From Pelobium manganitolerans (lineage in GTDB: Bacteria; Bacteroidota; Bacteroidia; Sphingobacteriales; Sphingobacteriaceae): 64,000 nucleotides of DNA. The first letter of the stretch is position 1, and every line of letters starts with the position of its first letter. The DNA lies in contig NZ_MBTA01000027.1 of the NCBI RefSeq assembly GCF_003609575.1, positions 240,458 through 304,457 on the forward strand, read 5' to 3'. This document shows, piece after piece, positions 1 through 8,743 of this stretch. The notes beneath the pieces are model-generated. The model saw only the letters and a list, made by a program, of their open reading frames with translations, ran no database searches and was not told where the DNA came from. Made by a program: the position numbers and the translations under genes.

Positions 1-358
1 TATTCTGAAAGTACTTATCCAAATACACCTCTGTAAATAATAGCGAGAGATATTGAAAATACTTCCAGGTAATCTGTTTTTCCCTATTTTCAGAAATCTC
101 TTTGGTGTAACGCACAATGTTTTCATCGTAGGTTTGCAACATGGTGGGTGTCAACTGCTCCGAGCCGTACAAATGACTGATGAGCGTTTGCAGATACATG
201 GTGTTGCCTTCTTCGGTATAACCTTCGTTTACAGAAAGCTTCAAATCCGTAAAAATCTCAACGCCTTTTTTACCAATTATTTTTTTGCCGATACTGTCTA
301 TCCCAAAAAGCGACAGCATGTATTTATTGAGTACGAGTTTATCGTGGAAGTTTGCCAT
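1..358 (-). CDS. N-terminal part of a helicase-like protein of the defence operon (cut by window edge)
   Basis: An open frame of at least 119 codons reads from an ATG at 358-356 out of the left edge. Its start overlaps the TGA of the upstream AlbA_2/ATPase gene by one base (TGATG), so the two are translationally coupled. The protein begins MANFHDKLVLNKYMLSLFGI and continues with a stretch containing QLTPTMLQTYDENIVRYTKE and WKYFQYLSLLFTEVYLDKYF. I recall this N-terminus from large DEAD/DEAH (Res-like) helicases found beside Mod-like methylases, but the helicase motifs lie outside the window, so function is inferred from that memory and from the operon. It is not recognisable as DrmA or DrmB of DISARM. 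Confidence 0.65.
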   Translation of the reverse strand, partial: MANFHDKLVLNKYMLSLFGIDSIGKKIIGKKGVEIFTDLKLSVNEGYTEEGNTMYLQTLISHLYGSEQLTPTMLQTYDENIVRYTKEISENREKQITWKYFQYLSLLFTEVYLDKYFQN

Positions 359-2256
359 CAGTTTGATTTGCCTTTTGTGATGTATTTCTGTTGAGGGTGA
401 TTTTTCTGTGGGTGCATTTTAATCAATGTACCTTCATCTAGCATTTTTGGTATAATTCGGTTTTTTAGATATTTTTCAGAACGACCGGCACGCTTTGCAA
501 TTTCTTCTACTGATATATACTCATCCAGACAAATTTCTCTAATCTGTTTGCCCAATGCAGATTCGGATACCAACTTAGTTTTTGTGTAAATAAAATCATC
601 CGAACTGTCCACATTTTTGGAAGTGTCCACATTTGAAGTGTCCACATTCTCGGAAGTGTCCACATTTTTGGAAGTGTCCTCTTTGGAAGTATCCACATTT
701 TTGGAAGTGTCCTCATTTTTTGCGAATTCTCTGTTTAACCGATACGTAGTCCATCGGCTTTTACCTTCCATCGTAAGAAATCCCCGTTTGCATAAATCCT
801 GCAATAATCTGGTAATGTCTGTTTTGTGCCTGTCCAGATAATACTGAAGCTTGGCATTAGATACCTCTCCCTCAATCTCACTGATAGACAATGTTGTGAG
901 TTCATCTTTGCCCAAAGTCTCAACAACATTTCCAAAATATTTTTTTAAACTTTCTAGTGTATCTTCTGGTAGCACGCTAAACAAAGGCATTTCCAACACC
1001 ACACGATCAGGTTCGGCTTCTAACAGCACATACGGTCTCCGCCAATGCGAAGCCACCCAACCACTCATTATCTTATCTACACCGCTTCCGGCTTTCTCAG
1101 CACCTCCAATTAGCAAAAACATTTTCTGAATATGTGTATTTCTACATTCGCTGATTCCGCCGGAATAGTACTGATGCAAAGTAACCAACAAAGTACCCGG
1201 ATTGGTAAAACTGAACATTTCTGGCCTGCTTTCAATAATAATATTCCCGGGCGCTGTGTAATCGGCATGAACTAAGGTATTAACAAACGCTTCTCTAAGT
1301 GCGGTATGAGCTAAGGTTTCATCTATTCTTTGGCCCTTTTCCATTTGAAAAGGTTTTGGCAACCGCGAACTCAGTTTTGGATAAACCAATCTGTAAAATT
1401 GAAACAAATTACACTCCCATGTTCCATCAGGATAAATGCGGTCTGCCCAGCGTTCTTGTATGGTATCTGTATGTTTTTCTCTGTAATCAGGAAAAAATTT
1501 AGGACAGCATTCTTCGTCCGTAATGCTCAGATATTTGCCAAACATTAATATTCCTGCTACAGTAAACCCTTCTTTTCCGGTTTTACGCTCTTTACGGTAA
1601 CCGCCCAACTGGGTTAAAAACGCAATGTCATCTAATGCTAACCACGGGTGCGACGGTCGAACTACGGATAGTAGTTGGCGATATTGTTTTAACGAAGCTT
1701 GATCTATATCGTCAATGGTGTAAGCAGTTAGTAAGCGACTGTCTGGACTGTATGAGGTATCCGCATCAGCAAACATTCGTTTAACTTCTTCATCTCTGCA
1801 AATATAATCGCCCTCGTAGTTACGCTTATAGGTATTACCTAGCGGATTTTTAGTGAGGTAAACCGGTTTTGCTTTTCTATCTGCCGGCGGAATATGGAAC
1901 ACTAAAAGCTTTTTGCCTTTTAACTCATATTCTTTCACATCATTATTTGATAATAAATTAAAAGAAATGGTGTTGCGATTGTTTGCACCGCTCCAAAAAT
2001 CTTTTTGGTATTTCTCTAATTGTGCACTGCTAAGACCTTCAATCGTAAATTTCCCTTTTTTTTCGCCGATACCTAAAACAATGATGCCTCCTTGTGTATT
2101 GGCAAATGCAGAATAGCTTTTCCAAAAATCATTTGGGAAACCGCCCTGCGCCAATTTAAATTCTACCTCTTCCGATTCGGCATCAGGAAATACCTCCGAA
2201 TGTATCAGATAACTTGGATGGTCAAATTCGTCAAATAGGTTTAATTGTTTTTCCAC
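358..2256 (-). CDS. Schlafen AlbA_2-domain / RecG-like ATP-binding protein of the defence operon
   Basis: This 632-residue protein starts with GTG at 2256, eleven bases after the methylase stop. Residues ~29-150 form a Schlafen AlbA_2 domain (EVEFKLAQGG, FANTQGGIIVLGIG), a DNA/RNA-binding and in some members nuclease fold. Residues ~315-395 carry the HATPase_c_4 RecG-like signature (TALREAFVNTLVHADY, then SGVDKIM). The C-terminus (~450-510 and ~570-625) looks like winged-helix segments. Between them, residues ~514-554 are a low-complexity linker of repeated (N)VDTSK units encoded by 15-18 bp DNA repeats. Proteins of this architecture act as regulators or effectors in defence loci; here it lies between a methylase and a helicase-like gene. 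Family assignment is firm, exact role unknown. Confidence 0.85.
   Translation of the reverse strand: MEKQLNLFDEFDHPSYLIHSEVFPDAESEEVEFKLAQGGFPNDFWKSYSAFANTQGGIIVLGIGEKKGKFTIEGLSSAQLEKYQKDFWSGANNRNTISFNLLSNNDVKEYELKGKKLLVFHIPPADRKAKPVYLTKNPLGNTYKRNYEGDYICRDEEVKRMFADADTSYSPDSRLLTAYTIDDIDQASLKQYRQLLSVVRPSHPWLALDDIAFLTQLGGYRKERKTGKEGFTVAGILMFGKYLSITDEECCPKFFPDYREKHTDTIQERWADRIYPDGTWECNLFQFYRLVYPKLSSRLPKPFQMEKGQRIDETLAHTALREAFVNTLVHADYTAPGNIIIESRPEMFSFTNPGTLLVTLHQYYSGGISECRNTHIQKMFLLIGGAEKAGSGVDKIMSGWVASHWRRPYVLLEAEPDRVVLEMPLFSVLPEDTLESLKKYFGNVVETLGKDELTTLSISEIEGEVSNAKLQYYLDRHKTDITRLLQDLCKRGFLTMEGKSRWTTYRLNREFAKNEDTSKNVDTSKEDTSKNVDTSENVDTSNVDTSKNVDSSDDFIYTKTKLVSESALGKQIREICLDEYISVEEIAKRAGRSEKYLKNRIIPKMLDEGTLIKMHPQKNHPQQKYITKGKSN
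595..717 (-). repeat. Short in-frame repeat tract encoding a VDTSK-rich linker
   Basis: On the plus strand the text GGAAGTGTCCACATTT and close variants recur about seven times, with units of 12, 15 or 18 bp. All unit sizes are multiples of three, so copy-number change alters linker length and leaves the reading frame intact. The encoded peptide alternates (K/E)NVDTS and KEDTS. It separates the ATPase part from the C-terminal helix-turn-helix part of the AlbA_2 protein. Confidence 0.85.
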
Positions 2257-2267
2257 GCTTTAGTTTA

Positions 2268-5252
2268 TTACAATTCAGAAATATTAAACATCTTTTTAAA
2301 GAAAGTTTCCTCTATCAGTTTCACTTTAAACGTATCTTCGCCGCTGCGGATGTTATCGAAATGATGGTCGCCGTTGATGTAAATTTGGTCAAATTCTGAA
2401 GAACGCACACCGTCGTACAGTTTTCTGAAAACTTTTGCAACTTCATCATGTGTGGTGGTTTCCAGATTGCGCCAGATGATGAGGGTTTTGATGCCTTCGC
2501 GGGTTTTGCCTTCAATAAGTTTGATGTCTTTGATGCGTTGCACACGGCTCACATACATCCCGATGAGGTAATTAAAGGTTTCTACCAAATCTACTTTGGT
2601 GGGCACCAACTCATTGTTCTCGGTAACTTTTAACTGGTAATTGAACGGATTGCGGAACATCCCGATGTTGAACAAATGGTCTTGTGTTTCTACATCGAGC
2701 ATATAATGGAGCAAATAATCTTCCTGCGCTGTTTCGCTAAACTGGAACAAACCATCGGGAATGCTTTTGCCCAATTGCAGATTGTTTAAAGCATCTTCGT
2801 AGCTTTCTAAAACCTGGTATTTGAACATTTGCGAAATACCCGCGGTATCTTGTGGTTTGCCGTTTTTCCAGTTATCAGAATAGATTACTTTTTGAATACG
2901 CGGTTTGGTAACGGTATTGAAATAGGTCCCCATTTCTACCAGAATGTATTTGCGTTTGCCTTGGTCTTCACGGTTGAGTTTGATGGTGGCGTGACCTGTT
3001 GTCCCGGAACCAGCGAAGTAGTCTAAAACAATACCATAGTCTCTATTACCTAAACCTGCGTCTACACAATCGATTACCGTGTATATTGATTTGGGATATT
3101 TGAACGGGCTATTTGGAATGATATTATTTAAAATAACACTTCCCCAACTATTAGCGCTGTATCTCTTATCATTCCAAAGTGTTTTATATCTAAATTTGCT
3201 TTTCGTCCTTATTATATCATAAATATCCTTTTTTGAATCATATTTGACAGTCAATTCATTAAATATTGATTCAACAGTATCTCGTGCAAAAACCCATTTA
3301 CTTTCTACATTGGACGGATCAATGGGATAAATTTCTATAATTCCGTCATCTCTTTTAATATTTATTGAATTGGGATGAAAATCATTACTAGAAACTTCTC
3401 CAAATCCAACAACTTCAAAGTCTTTCACATAAATCGGATAAAAGCAATTTGCAGCAGATTCTCTTAAATGGTCTTTACCAGAGGACACATTTCTAAGTGG
3501 TCTTACATCAGGCTTAGCTTCTCGATTATCCAATTCCCTATCTTCTAATCCAATAACATTTTTTCCTGACGGAAAAATGAAATGTGCAAATTCGTGTGTA
3601 AATGAAAAGTTTGACCCTTGTTGCCCTGTAGGATTATGCACAATAGACAATGTAGAATTTTCACAGTCTGTAAATATATTCTCCAACATCTTACCTAAAT
3701 TGAAATTTTCTACCTCATCAATGGCAATTATTTTAACAAAATCATCCTTTAATAATGATTTAGAAAAGTTAACTCGATTTTCAATTAAAGAAATCCAAGA
3801 TGAATGTTTAAAGTTATTTTTGTAAGCTATTTCGCTAGATTGAGCGTTATATGGCGGATCTATATAGGAAACAGCAATTTCTTTATTAAATTTTTCCTCC
3901 ATTATTTTCAAAGCCTGAAAGTTTTCAGAATTAATCAGCAAGCCATCGGTTTCTTCATCCAGATTATCAAACTCTTCCAGTAATTTATCTTTAAATTCTT
4001 CGCAGAAAAATTTGGTATCAAGCACCAAGAATTTTTCTTGTTGTAGCGCTTCAACTCCGCTCAGCGTGACATCGTACAATGTTTTCCATTCTGCCAATTG
4101 TGCCTTATTGGCAAAAATCTCTTCGTAATATTTCTCAGGAATACGGTCCAGCGTAATGCAGTAATTGGTACTTATCACGAATTTCTTTTTGAGCCAAAGC
4201 TTCTTTTGAAAATCTTCTATCTGCGCCAAAAAGGCAATAATCTTGCTGGCAACAGTTTTCAGTGCTTTTATTTTAGACAACTGGGCCGTAAAATAAACCG
4301 GGTTTTCCGTATTGATGTCGTCTATAAACAAGACTTCGTTTTTGATGTAAAAATCCAACTCACGGCGCAAAAACCCACCTAAATCTTTGTGGATAAAATA
4401 ATCAAAACTGTTGCGGGAGATAAAGTCGTTCAAGTGCTTTTCCAGCACCGTACGGTTTTTGTTTTTCTCGGTAGGCGCTTTGTCAAAAGCCAAAGTAAAC
4501 GCACTTGGGATATTGGCTTCAATAACTTCAAAAGCTGTTTTGCTTAGCTCGTCCTGCTTTACGGTTTTCTTATGCGTTTCGTAGGTAAAGTTGATGTACA
4601 GTTCGTCTTCAATTACTTCCACCGGCAACTCTTCAAAAATGGCAAAACGGCGTTCTACATCGCCCTGTGTTTTGTTGTTGTTTTGCTCGGTGCTGGCTTC
4701 TTTCAGTTGGAAATGTACTTTCTTGCCATCGCTGAGTTTGAAGGCATAATTTTTTAAGTACTCCGATGTTTTAATGTAATATTGGTCGGCATTTGCCCAG
4801 TGCAGTTTTACTTCTTCGCCCTCATACGGAATGGCATACACATCTTTTTTGTAACGGCGAAGCGAAATAAAATCGCCGTCTTTGTAATAGCGTTTAAAGA
4901 AATTGGCCAAATGCGAAAACACTTCCTGCTCCAGGGCATTGGTGTCAATAGCATTGGTAATCTGCTGTTGCAAAGTCAAATATTTTTCTGAAGACTCACG
5001 CGCTACACCCGCATCATCAAGGTTTTTGCCCATTTTATCCAATTCGGCTTGCAGGCTGATGCTGTCTTTAGACTGTATTTGTGCTAAAGTATCTTTGATT
5101 TCTTTGGGTAGTTTTTTATCGATGAATTCGTTTACCTGATCGCGTTTTTGGTTCATAATGCGGTAGATTCCAAAATCCAGATCCGCCTTGTCCATCTCGA
5201 ATATTTCTTTTAAAACTTTTTGCAGGTTATCGTAGTTGCTCACGTTTATCAA
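2268..5252 (-). CDS. Type III Mod-like N6-adenine DNA methyltransferase
   Basis: The 994-residue protein has a ~450-residue N-terminal region, then the amino-methyltransferase motif DPPY (465-468, context SYIDPPYNA) followed downstream by the SAM-binding motif FAGSGTT (746-752). This motif order is the beta class used by type III Mod subunits. It probably methylates adenine at host sites to mark self DNA; the long N-terminus and a ~300-residue insertion between the motifs suggest its own target recognition. The start is either TTG at 5252 (3 bases after the RAYT stop) or GTG at 5243 (giving SNYDNLQKVL); no ATG is available. Downstream genes follow at 11 bp and then by overlap, so this is one operon. 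Confidence 0.88.
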   Translation of the reverse strand: MINVSNYDNLQKVLKEIFEMDKADLDFGIYRIMNQKRDQVNEFIDKKLPKEIKDTLAQIQSKDSISLQAELDKMGKNLDDAGVARESSEKYLTLQQQITNAIDTNALEQEVFSHLANFFKRYYKDGDFISLRRYKKDVYAIPYEGEEVKLHWANADQYYIKTSEYLKNYAFKLSDGKKVHFQLKEASTEQNNNKTQGDVERRFAIFEELPVEVIEDELYINFTYETHKKTVKQDELSKTAFEVIEANIPSAFTLAFDKAPTEKNKNRTVLEKHLNDFISRNSFDYFIHKDLGGFLRRELDFYIKNEVLFIDDINTENPVYFTAQLSKIKALKTVASKIIAFLAQIEDFQKKLWLKKKFVISTNYCITLDRIPEKYYEEIFANKAQLAEWKTLYDVTLSGVEALQQEKFLVLDTKFFCEEFKDKLLEEFDNLDEETDGLLINSENFQALKIMEEKFNKEIAVSYIDPPYNAQSSEIAYKNNFKHSSWISLIENRVNFSKSLLKDDFVKIIAIDEVENFNLGKMLENIFTDCENSTLSIVHNPTGQQGSNFSFTHEFAHFIFPSGKNVIGLEDRELDNREAKPDVRPLRNVSSGKDHLRESAANCFYPIYVKDFEVVGFGEVSSNDFHPNSINIKRDDGIIEIYPIDPSNVESKWVFARDTVESIFNELTVKYDSKKDIYDIIRTKSKFRYKTLWNDKRYSANSWGSVILNNIIPNSPFKYPKSIYTVIDCVDAGLGNRDYGIVLDYFAGSGTTGHATIKLNREDQGKRKYILVEMGTYFNTVTKPRIQKVIYSDNWKNGKPQDTAGISQMFKYQVLESYEDALNNLQLGKSIPDGLFQFSETAQEDYLLHYMLDVETQDHLFNIGMFRNPFNYQLKVTENNELVPTKVDLVETFNYLIGMYVSRVQRIKDIKLIEGKTREGIKTLIIWRNLETTTHDEVAKVFRKLYDGVRSSEFDQIYINGDHHFDNIRSGEDTFKVKLIEETFFKKMFNISEL

Positions 5253-5255
5253 TTG

Positions 5256-5897
5256 TTAATTATGGTTGTAAAAATCGTCATTTTTCCAGTTGTCCGGATT
5301 ATTGATGATATAGTTTTTTATGCGTTCGTAGTCATTTTCCGATTTTATAATCACATCGTGAAATCGGGATTGCCAGCCAGATGGCAATCCCAACCGATTG
5401 CAATGTTTGGTCACCGCAGATTTGTAGGAACCAATAATCGTCGATAGGGACGTGGATTTTTTTTCGGCGTCGTTTGGCGGGGCGTCATTCGGTTGGGACA
5501 GGGCATGCCCTGTCCCTACAATATGACGCCCTGTCCCTACAATATGACGCCCTGTCCCTACCACGATATTCGAATCGTCGCGCCCCGTTTGTACAATCGA
5601 ATCGGAATTTGAACCGGAATCCAAATCCAATGGCGGATTGATATTGATTATCCCGTGAATATGATTGGGCATTACCACAAATTCATCCAATTCCACGGTC
5701 GGAAAATGGTTTTTGATTTCGTACCAAATAATATTGGCAATTATTCCGGAATGGGAATACTGCATTTTTCTGTCTTGAATTTCGCCAAACAAATGCACTC
5801 TGTCTTTGGTACAGATGGTCACAAAATAGGCACCTGGTGTGGAATAATCCCACCACGATGCTCTCGGCGATTTTCTGTTTTTCAACGGCTGTACCAT
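5256..5897 (-). CDS. REP-associated tyrosine transposase (RAYT, Y1/HUH family) inside the defence operon
   Basis: The 213-residue protein has the RAYT signature: WWDYSTPGAYFVTICT near the N-terminus, the HUH metal motif in VVMPNHIHGII, and a C-terminal catalytic-tyrosine helix (DYERIKNYIINNPDNW). Such enzymes nick single-stranded hairpin (REP) DNA and are usually single-copy domesticated genes. Its start is 8 bases after the helicase stop and its stop is 3 bases before the methylase start, so it reads as a regular operon member and not as a disrupting insertion. The middle (residues ~95-135) is low complexity, with VGTGRHI repeated and then VGTGHALSQPN, encoded by DNA repeats and a palindrome. 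It could be involved in defence, or be a hitch-hiker using the operon promoter. Confidence 0.85.
   Translation of the reverse strand: MVQPLKNRKSPRASWWDYSTPGAYFVTICTKDRVHLFGEIQDRKMQYSHSGIIANIIWYEIKNHFPTVELDEFVVMPNHIHGIININPPLDLDSGSNSDSIVQTGRDDSNIVVGTGRHIVGTGRHIVGTGHALSQPNDAPPNDAEKKSTSLSTIIGSYKSAVTKHCNRLGLPSGWQSRFHDVIIKSENDYERIKNYIINNPDNWKNDDFYNHN
5495..5561. repeat. 22-bp perfect palindrome plus 21-bp direct repeats inside the RAYT gene
   Basis: Positions 5495-5516 form a perfect 22-bp palindrome, with arms GGGACAGGGCA and TGCCCTGTCCC. Its right arm is part of the box GCCCTGTCCCTAC, which recurs exactly at 5507, 5528 and 5549, i.e. every 21 bp (7 codons). The DNA therefore carries one hairpin and two extra half-sites in the linker of a REP-processing enzyme, which makes it a plausible target of the enzyme itself. 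Confidence 0.9.
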
Positions 5898-5905
5898 TTG
5901 GAATG

Positions 5906-8743
5906 TTATATCAATTCAAAAGAAATAGTAAACACTTCTTCTTCTGTAATTGCTCTGTTTAGTTTTTGCCTGGCTTCCTCAATCATTTGGTCACGTTCCT
6001 GTTCAATTTCATCTTCACGATCAAACATTTCACGCTTCAGCCTACTCACTTTTTTCTTTGCTTTTGCCAATGCTTCCTGAAATATTAAAGCTTCACTGGT
6101 AGAAATACCTTCCTGCATGGCCTGACGGTCTATTTCTTTTTCTGCTTTTTTGGCTTCTCGTAATTCGGATTCGGTAAAAGCAATTTTGTCATCAGCCCAG
6201 TTGTGAAATTTTTTGAATTCGCGCTGCATCAACAAAGCATCCGTATCTTCGAGATGATCCAGCTTTTGCTGCTTGTTTTTTTGATGCACCTGCTCTATAT
6301 CTTCCGTTTTAAAATTGCCTTTTCCTTCTTCTATGCACGGCAATCCAAGGATGAAACGGCAAATTTCATCGTTTAAGATTTCGCCGTTGATAGTTTTCCC
6401 TGTAAATAACAATACAGAATGTGATTCGATTTCTGAGGAGACTTCTAAATTGGTTATTTTAAGAATTCCCTGCTTTGATTTTAGTTTTTCAATATCGGTA
6501 TAGGTAACTTTTGCATCCGAAAAATTGAATTTTAAATGCGCGAAAGGCGTTTGTTCCTTTTTTCCTTGTCGAATGATTTGTTGTGCGATAGCACTTTGTA
6601 AACGAAAAGGCTTAGCGTCTTCTCGCTTTTTGTTTAGCGTGTATTTCTCACCAGTATTAAGAACGAAAGTAAAATCGTCGTATATAAACTGGGCTTTATG
6701 TTTCATATAAAATCGTAGAAGCTCCCACAGCCATTTTTCGTATTTCTCGATAAACACTGTGGTTTCGGAAAGTGTGATACGCAGTTTATCGATTACACTA
6801 GCTTCGAAATGATCGAATAGTTTAGATTGTGTAGCCTTTACTTTGCTATCGATTTGATCTTCAAATTCTTTCTGGAGTTGGTTGAAATAATTTTCTATTT
6901 CTTCTTTTGTCCGGCAGAGTTTGTACACTTCAATGATTCTTTTTTCAAAGTCAACTCCGTTTTCAATGGTTCCCAAAACCTCATCAGATGAGCCAAAAAC
7001 ACCGTCGAATAATCTGAATTTTTTATCAAGAAGCTCGTAAACCCGTGCTTCAACGGCATTGGATGCGTTTAAGAAATTAACGACCACCACATCGTGTTCC
7101 TGCCCATAACGATGACAACGCCCAATGCGCTGTTCTACCCTTTGCGGATTCCAAGGTAAATCATAATTCACAATCATACTGCAAAACTGCAGGTTAATGC
7201 CTTCAGCTCCGGCTTCAGTAGCAATCATCACATCAAACCCATCACTTTTGAAGGCATCAATTAATGCCTGACGAATATCTACCGCTCGCGAACCTGTTAT
7301 TTTTCCGGCATTATTTTCATCCGCTAACCAGTCACGATAGATTTGCTTTGAAGTTTCATCACTGTTTTGCCCATTAAACAAAACGATTCTGCCGTTATAC
7401 TTTTCTTTTGATAAACGGTCAAATAAATAATGTTGGGTACGGGTAGACTCAGTAAAAATTAATGCTTTTTGAGACGCACCCAACTCCTTCAGCTTTTCAA
7501 AACCGCGTTCCAAAGCAATGATTAATTTTTCACCTTTTTCGTTGTGCTGGATTTGGTTTGATAAAGATAAAAATTCCTCCAGTTGCTTTATTTCTGCCTC
7601 AATAGCGATTTTATCATCAAGCGTTATTTCGACAAAATCATCTTCTAGTTCCTCGTCAGATTCATCTAAATCATCGTCCAAATGCTCATATTCTTCCAAA
7701 AACATTTCATATAAATCGTCTTCCACAATTTTTGAGCTTTCCAGAAGATGTTTTAATCTTTTGATCAAAGCTTCCAGGGTTCTACTAATGGCAAAAGATG
7801 ATGAACCCAATAATTTAAAAATCACCGACTGCATTAAATGCTTTTGACCTGGCGGAAAAGCATAAGTTATTTCTTGACGCAAATAATCTAATACTTTTTC
7901 ATATAAATCTTGTTCTTCTGCGGTAGGCGTAAATTTTTGGGTAATGGGAATGCGCTCACGATAATTAATGAATTCTTTCACATCACGACGCAGTGTTCTA
8001 TGAACGATACTATGCAATCTTTCCTTCAAACCTTCAATATCACGTGCTCCTGACTCCAATACATAGTTACGGCGAAATGACTTTATGTCTCCAAAAATTT
8101 CCGGATCTATAAAAGAAACCAGGCCAAACAATTCGTCTAAACGGTTTTGTAGTGGAGTAGCCGTAAGCAATACTTTTTTGTAATCACGTATTGCATTTTG
8201 AATGGTTTGGGCGGTAACGTTACCGTATTTGTAGGCATTTCGCAGGTAATGGGCCTCATCTATGACCACTAAATCCCAAGATGTTAATTGAATTTCTTCT
8301 GCTTTTTTACGTGCAAATTGATAGGAGCAAATTTTAATAGTTGCTTCCGCATCAAATGGATTTTTTACACCGTCACGTATTTTTTTATTATAGGAAATAT
8401 TATCAACTACTTCAGCCTTTAAATAAAACTTATCAGCTAACTCGTTTACCCATTGCTTACGCAGCGATGATGGACAGATGATTAAAATTTTACGTTTACC
8501 TTCAGCCCATTTTTGACTCAGCAATATGCCTGCTTCGATAGTTTTACCTAAGCCTACTTCGTCTGCTAAAATTGCTCCTTTTGAATAGGGTGATTTAAAT
8601 GCAAATAATGCCGCTTCAATTTGATGGGGATTTAATTCCACTTTAGCATCCATTAAGGTCGCACCAAATTTTTCTGGACTTTCTGCGGTAGCCTTTTTCG
8701 ATAATTCGTAAGCGAAGTATTTTGCTTGATAACTGTTTATCAT
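5906..8743 (-). CDS. SNF2-family DEAD/DEAH helicase, first gene of the defence operon
   Basis: The 945-residue protein has Walker A in DEVGLGKT (61-68), the DEAH box (162-165, in VVIDEAHYL), motif III LLTATPLQNR (192-201), an acidic insert (~353-378), the second RecA lobe (ALIFTESTRT at 427-436, ATEAGAEGINL at 508-518) and motif VI NPQRVEQRIGRCHRYGQ (532-548). The C-terminal ~350 residues end in a charged coiled coil. This is a Swi2/Snf2 translocase like those of DISARM (DrmD-like) and helicase-methylase-ATPase loci, presumably moving along DNA for the methylase/restriction complex. Transcription of the whole operon probably starts just upstream, since there is no other gene for ~750 bp. Confidence 0.9.
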   Translation of the reverse strand: MINSYQAKYFAYELSKKATAESPEKFGATLMDAKVELNPHQIEAALFAFKSPYSKGAILADEVGLGKTIEAGILLSQKWAEGKRKILIICPSSLRKQWVNELADKFYLKAEVVDNISYNKKIRDGVKNPFDAEATIKICSYQFARKKAEEIQLTSWDLVVIDEAHYLRNAYKYGNVTAQTIQNAIRDYKKVLLTATPLQNRLDELFGLVSFIDPEIFGDIKSFRRNYVLESGARDIEGLKERLHSIVHRTLRRDVKEFINYRERIPITQKFTPTAEEQDLYEKVLDYLRQEITYAFPPGQKHLMQSVIFKLLGSSSFAISRTLEALIKRLKHLLESSKIVEDDLYEMFLEEYEHLDDDLDESDEELEDDFVEITLDDKIAIEAEIKQLEEFLSLSNQIQHNEKGEKLIIALERGFEKLKELGASQKALIFTESTRTQHYLFDRLSKEKYNGRIVLFNGQNSDETSKQIYRDWLADENNAGKITGSRAVDIRQALIDAFKSDGFDVMIATEAGAEGINLQFCSMIVNYDLPWNPQRVEQRIGRCHRYGQEHDVVVVNFLNASNAVEARVYELLDKKFRLFDGVFGSSDEVLGTIENGVDFEKRIIEVYKLCRTKEEIENYFNQLQKEFEDQIDSKVKATQSKLFDHFEASVIDKLRITLSETTVFIEKYEKWLWELLRFYMKHKAQFIYDDFTFVLNTGEKYTLNKKREDAKPFRLQSAIAQQIIRQGKKEQTPFAHLKFNFSDAKVTYTDIEKLKSKQGILKITNLEVSSEIESHSVLLFTGKTINGEILNDEICRFILGLPCIEEGKGNFKTEDIEQVHQKNKQQKLDHLEDTDALLMQREFKKFHNWADDKIAFTESELREAKKAEKEIDRQAMQEGISTSEALIFQEALAKAKKKVSRLKREMFDREDEIEQERDQMIEEARQKLNRAITEEEVFTISFELI

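Noticed and set aside
595..717. CRISPR-like repeat array
   Set aside because: Repeats are 12-18 bp, contiguous without unique spacers, and code for a protein linker.
5655..6080. 141-codon plus-strand ORF across the RAYT/helicase junction
   Set aside because: It is antisense to two well-supported genes with conserved motifs.
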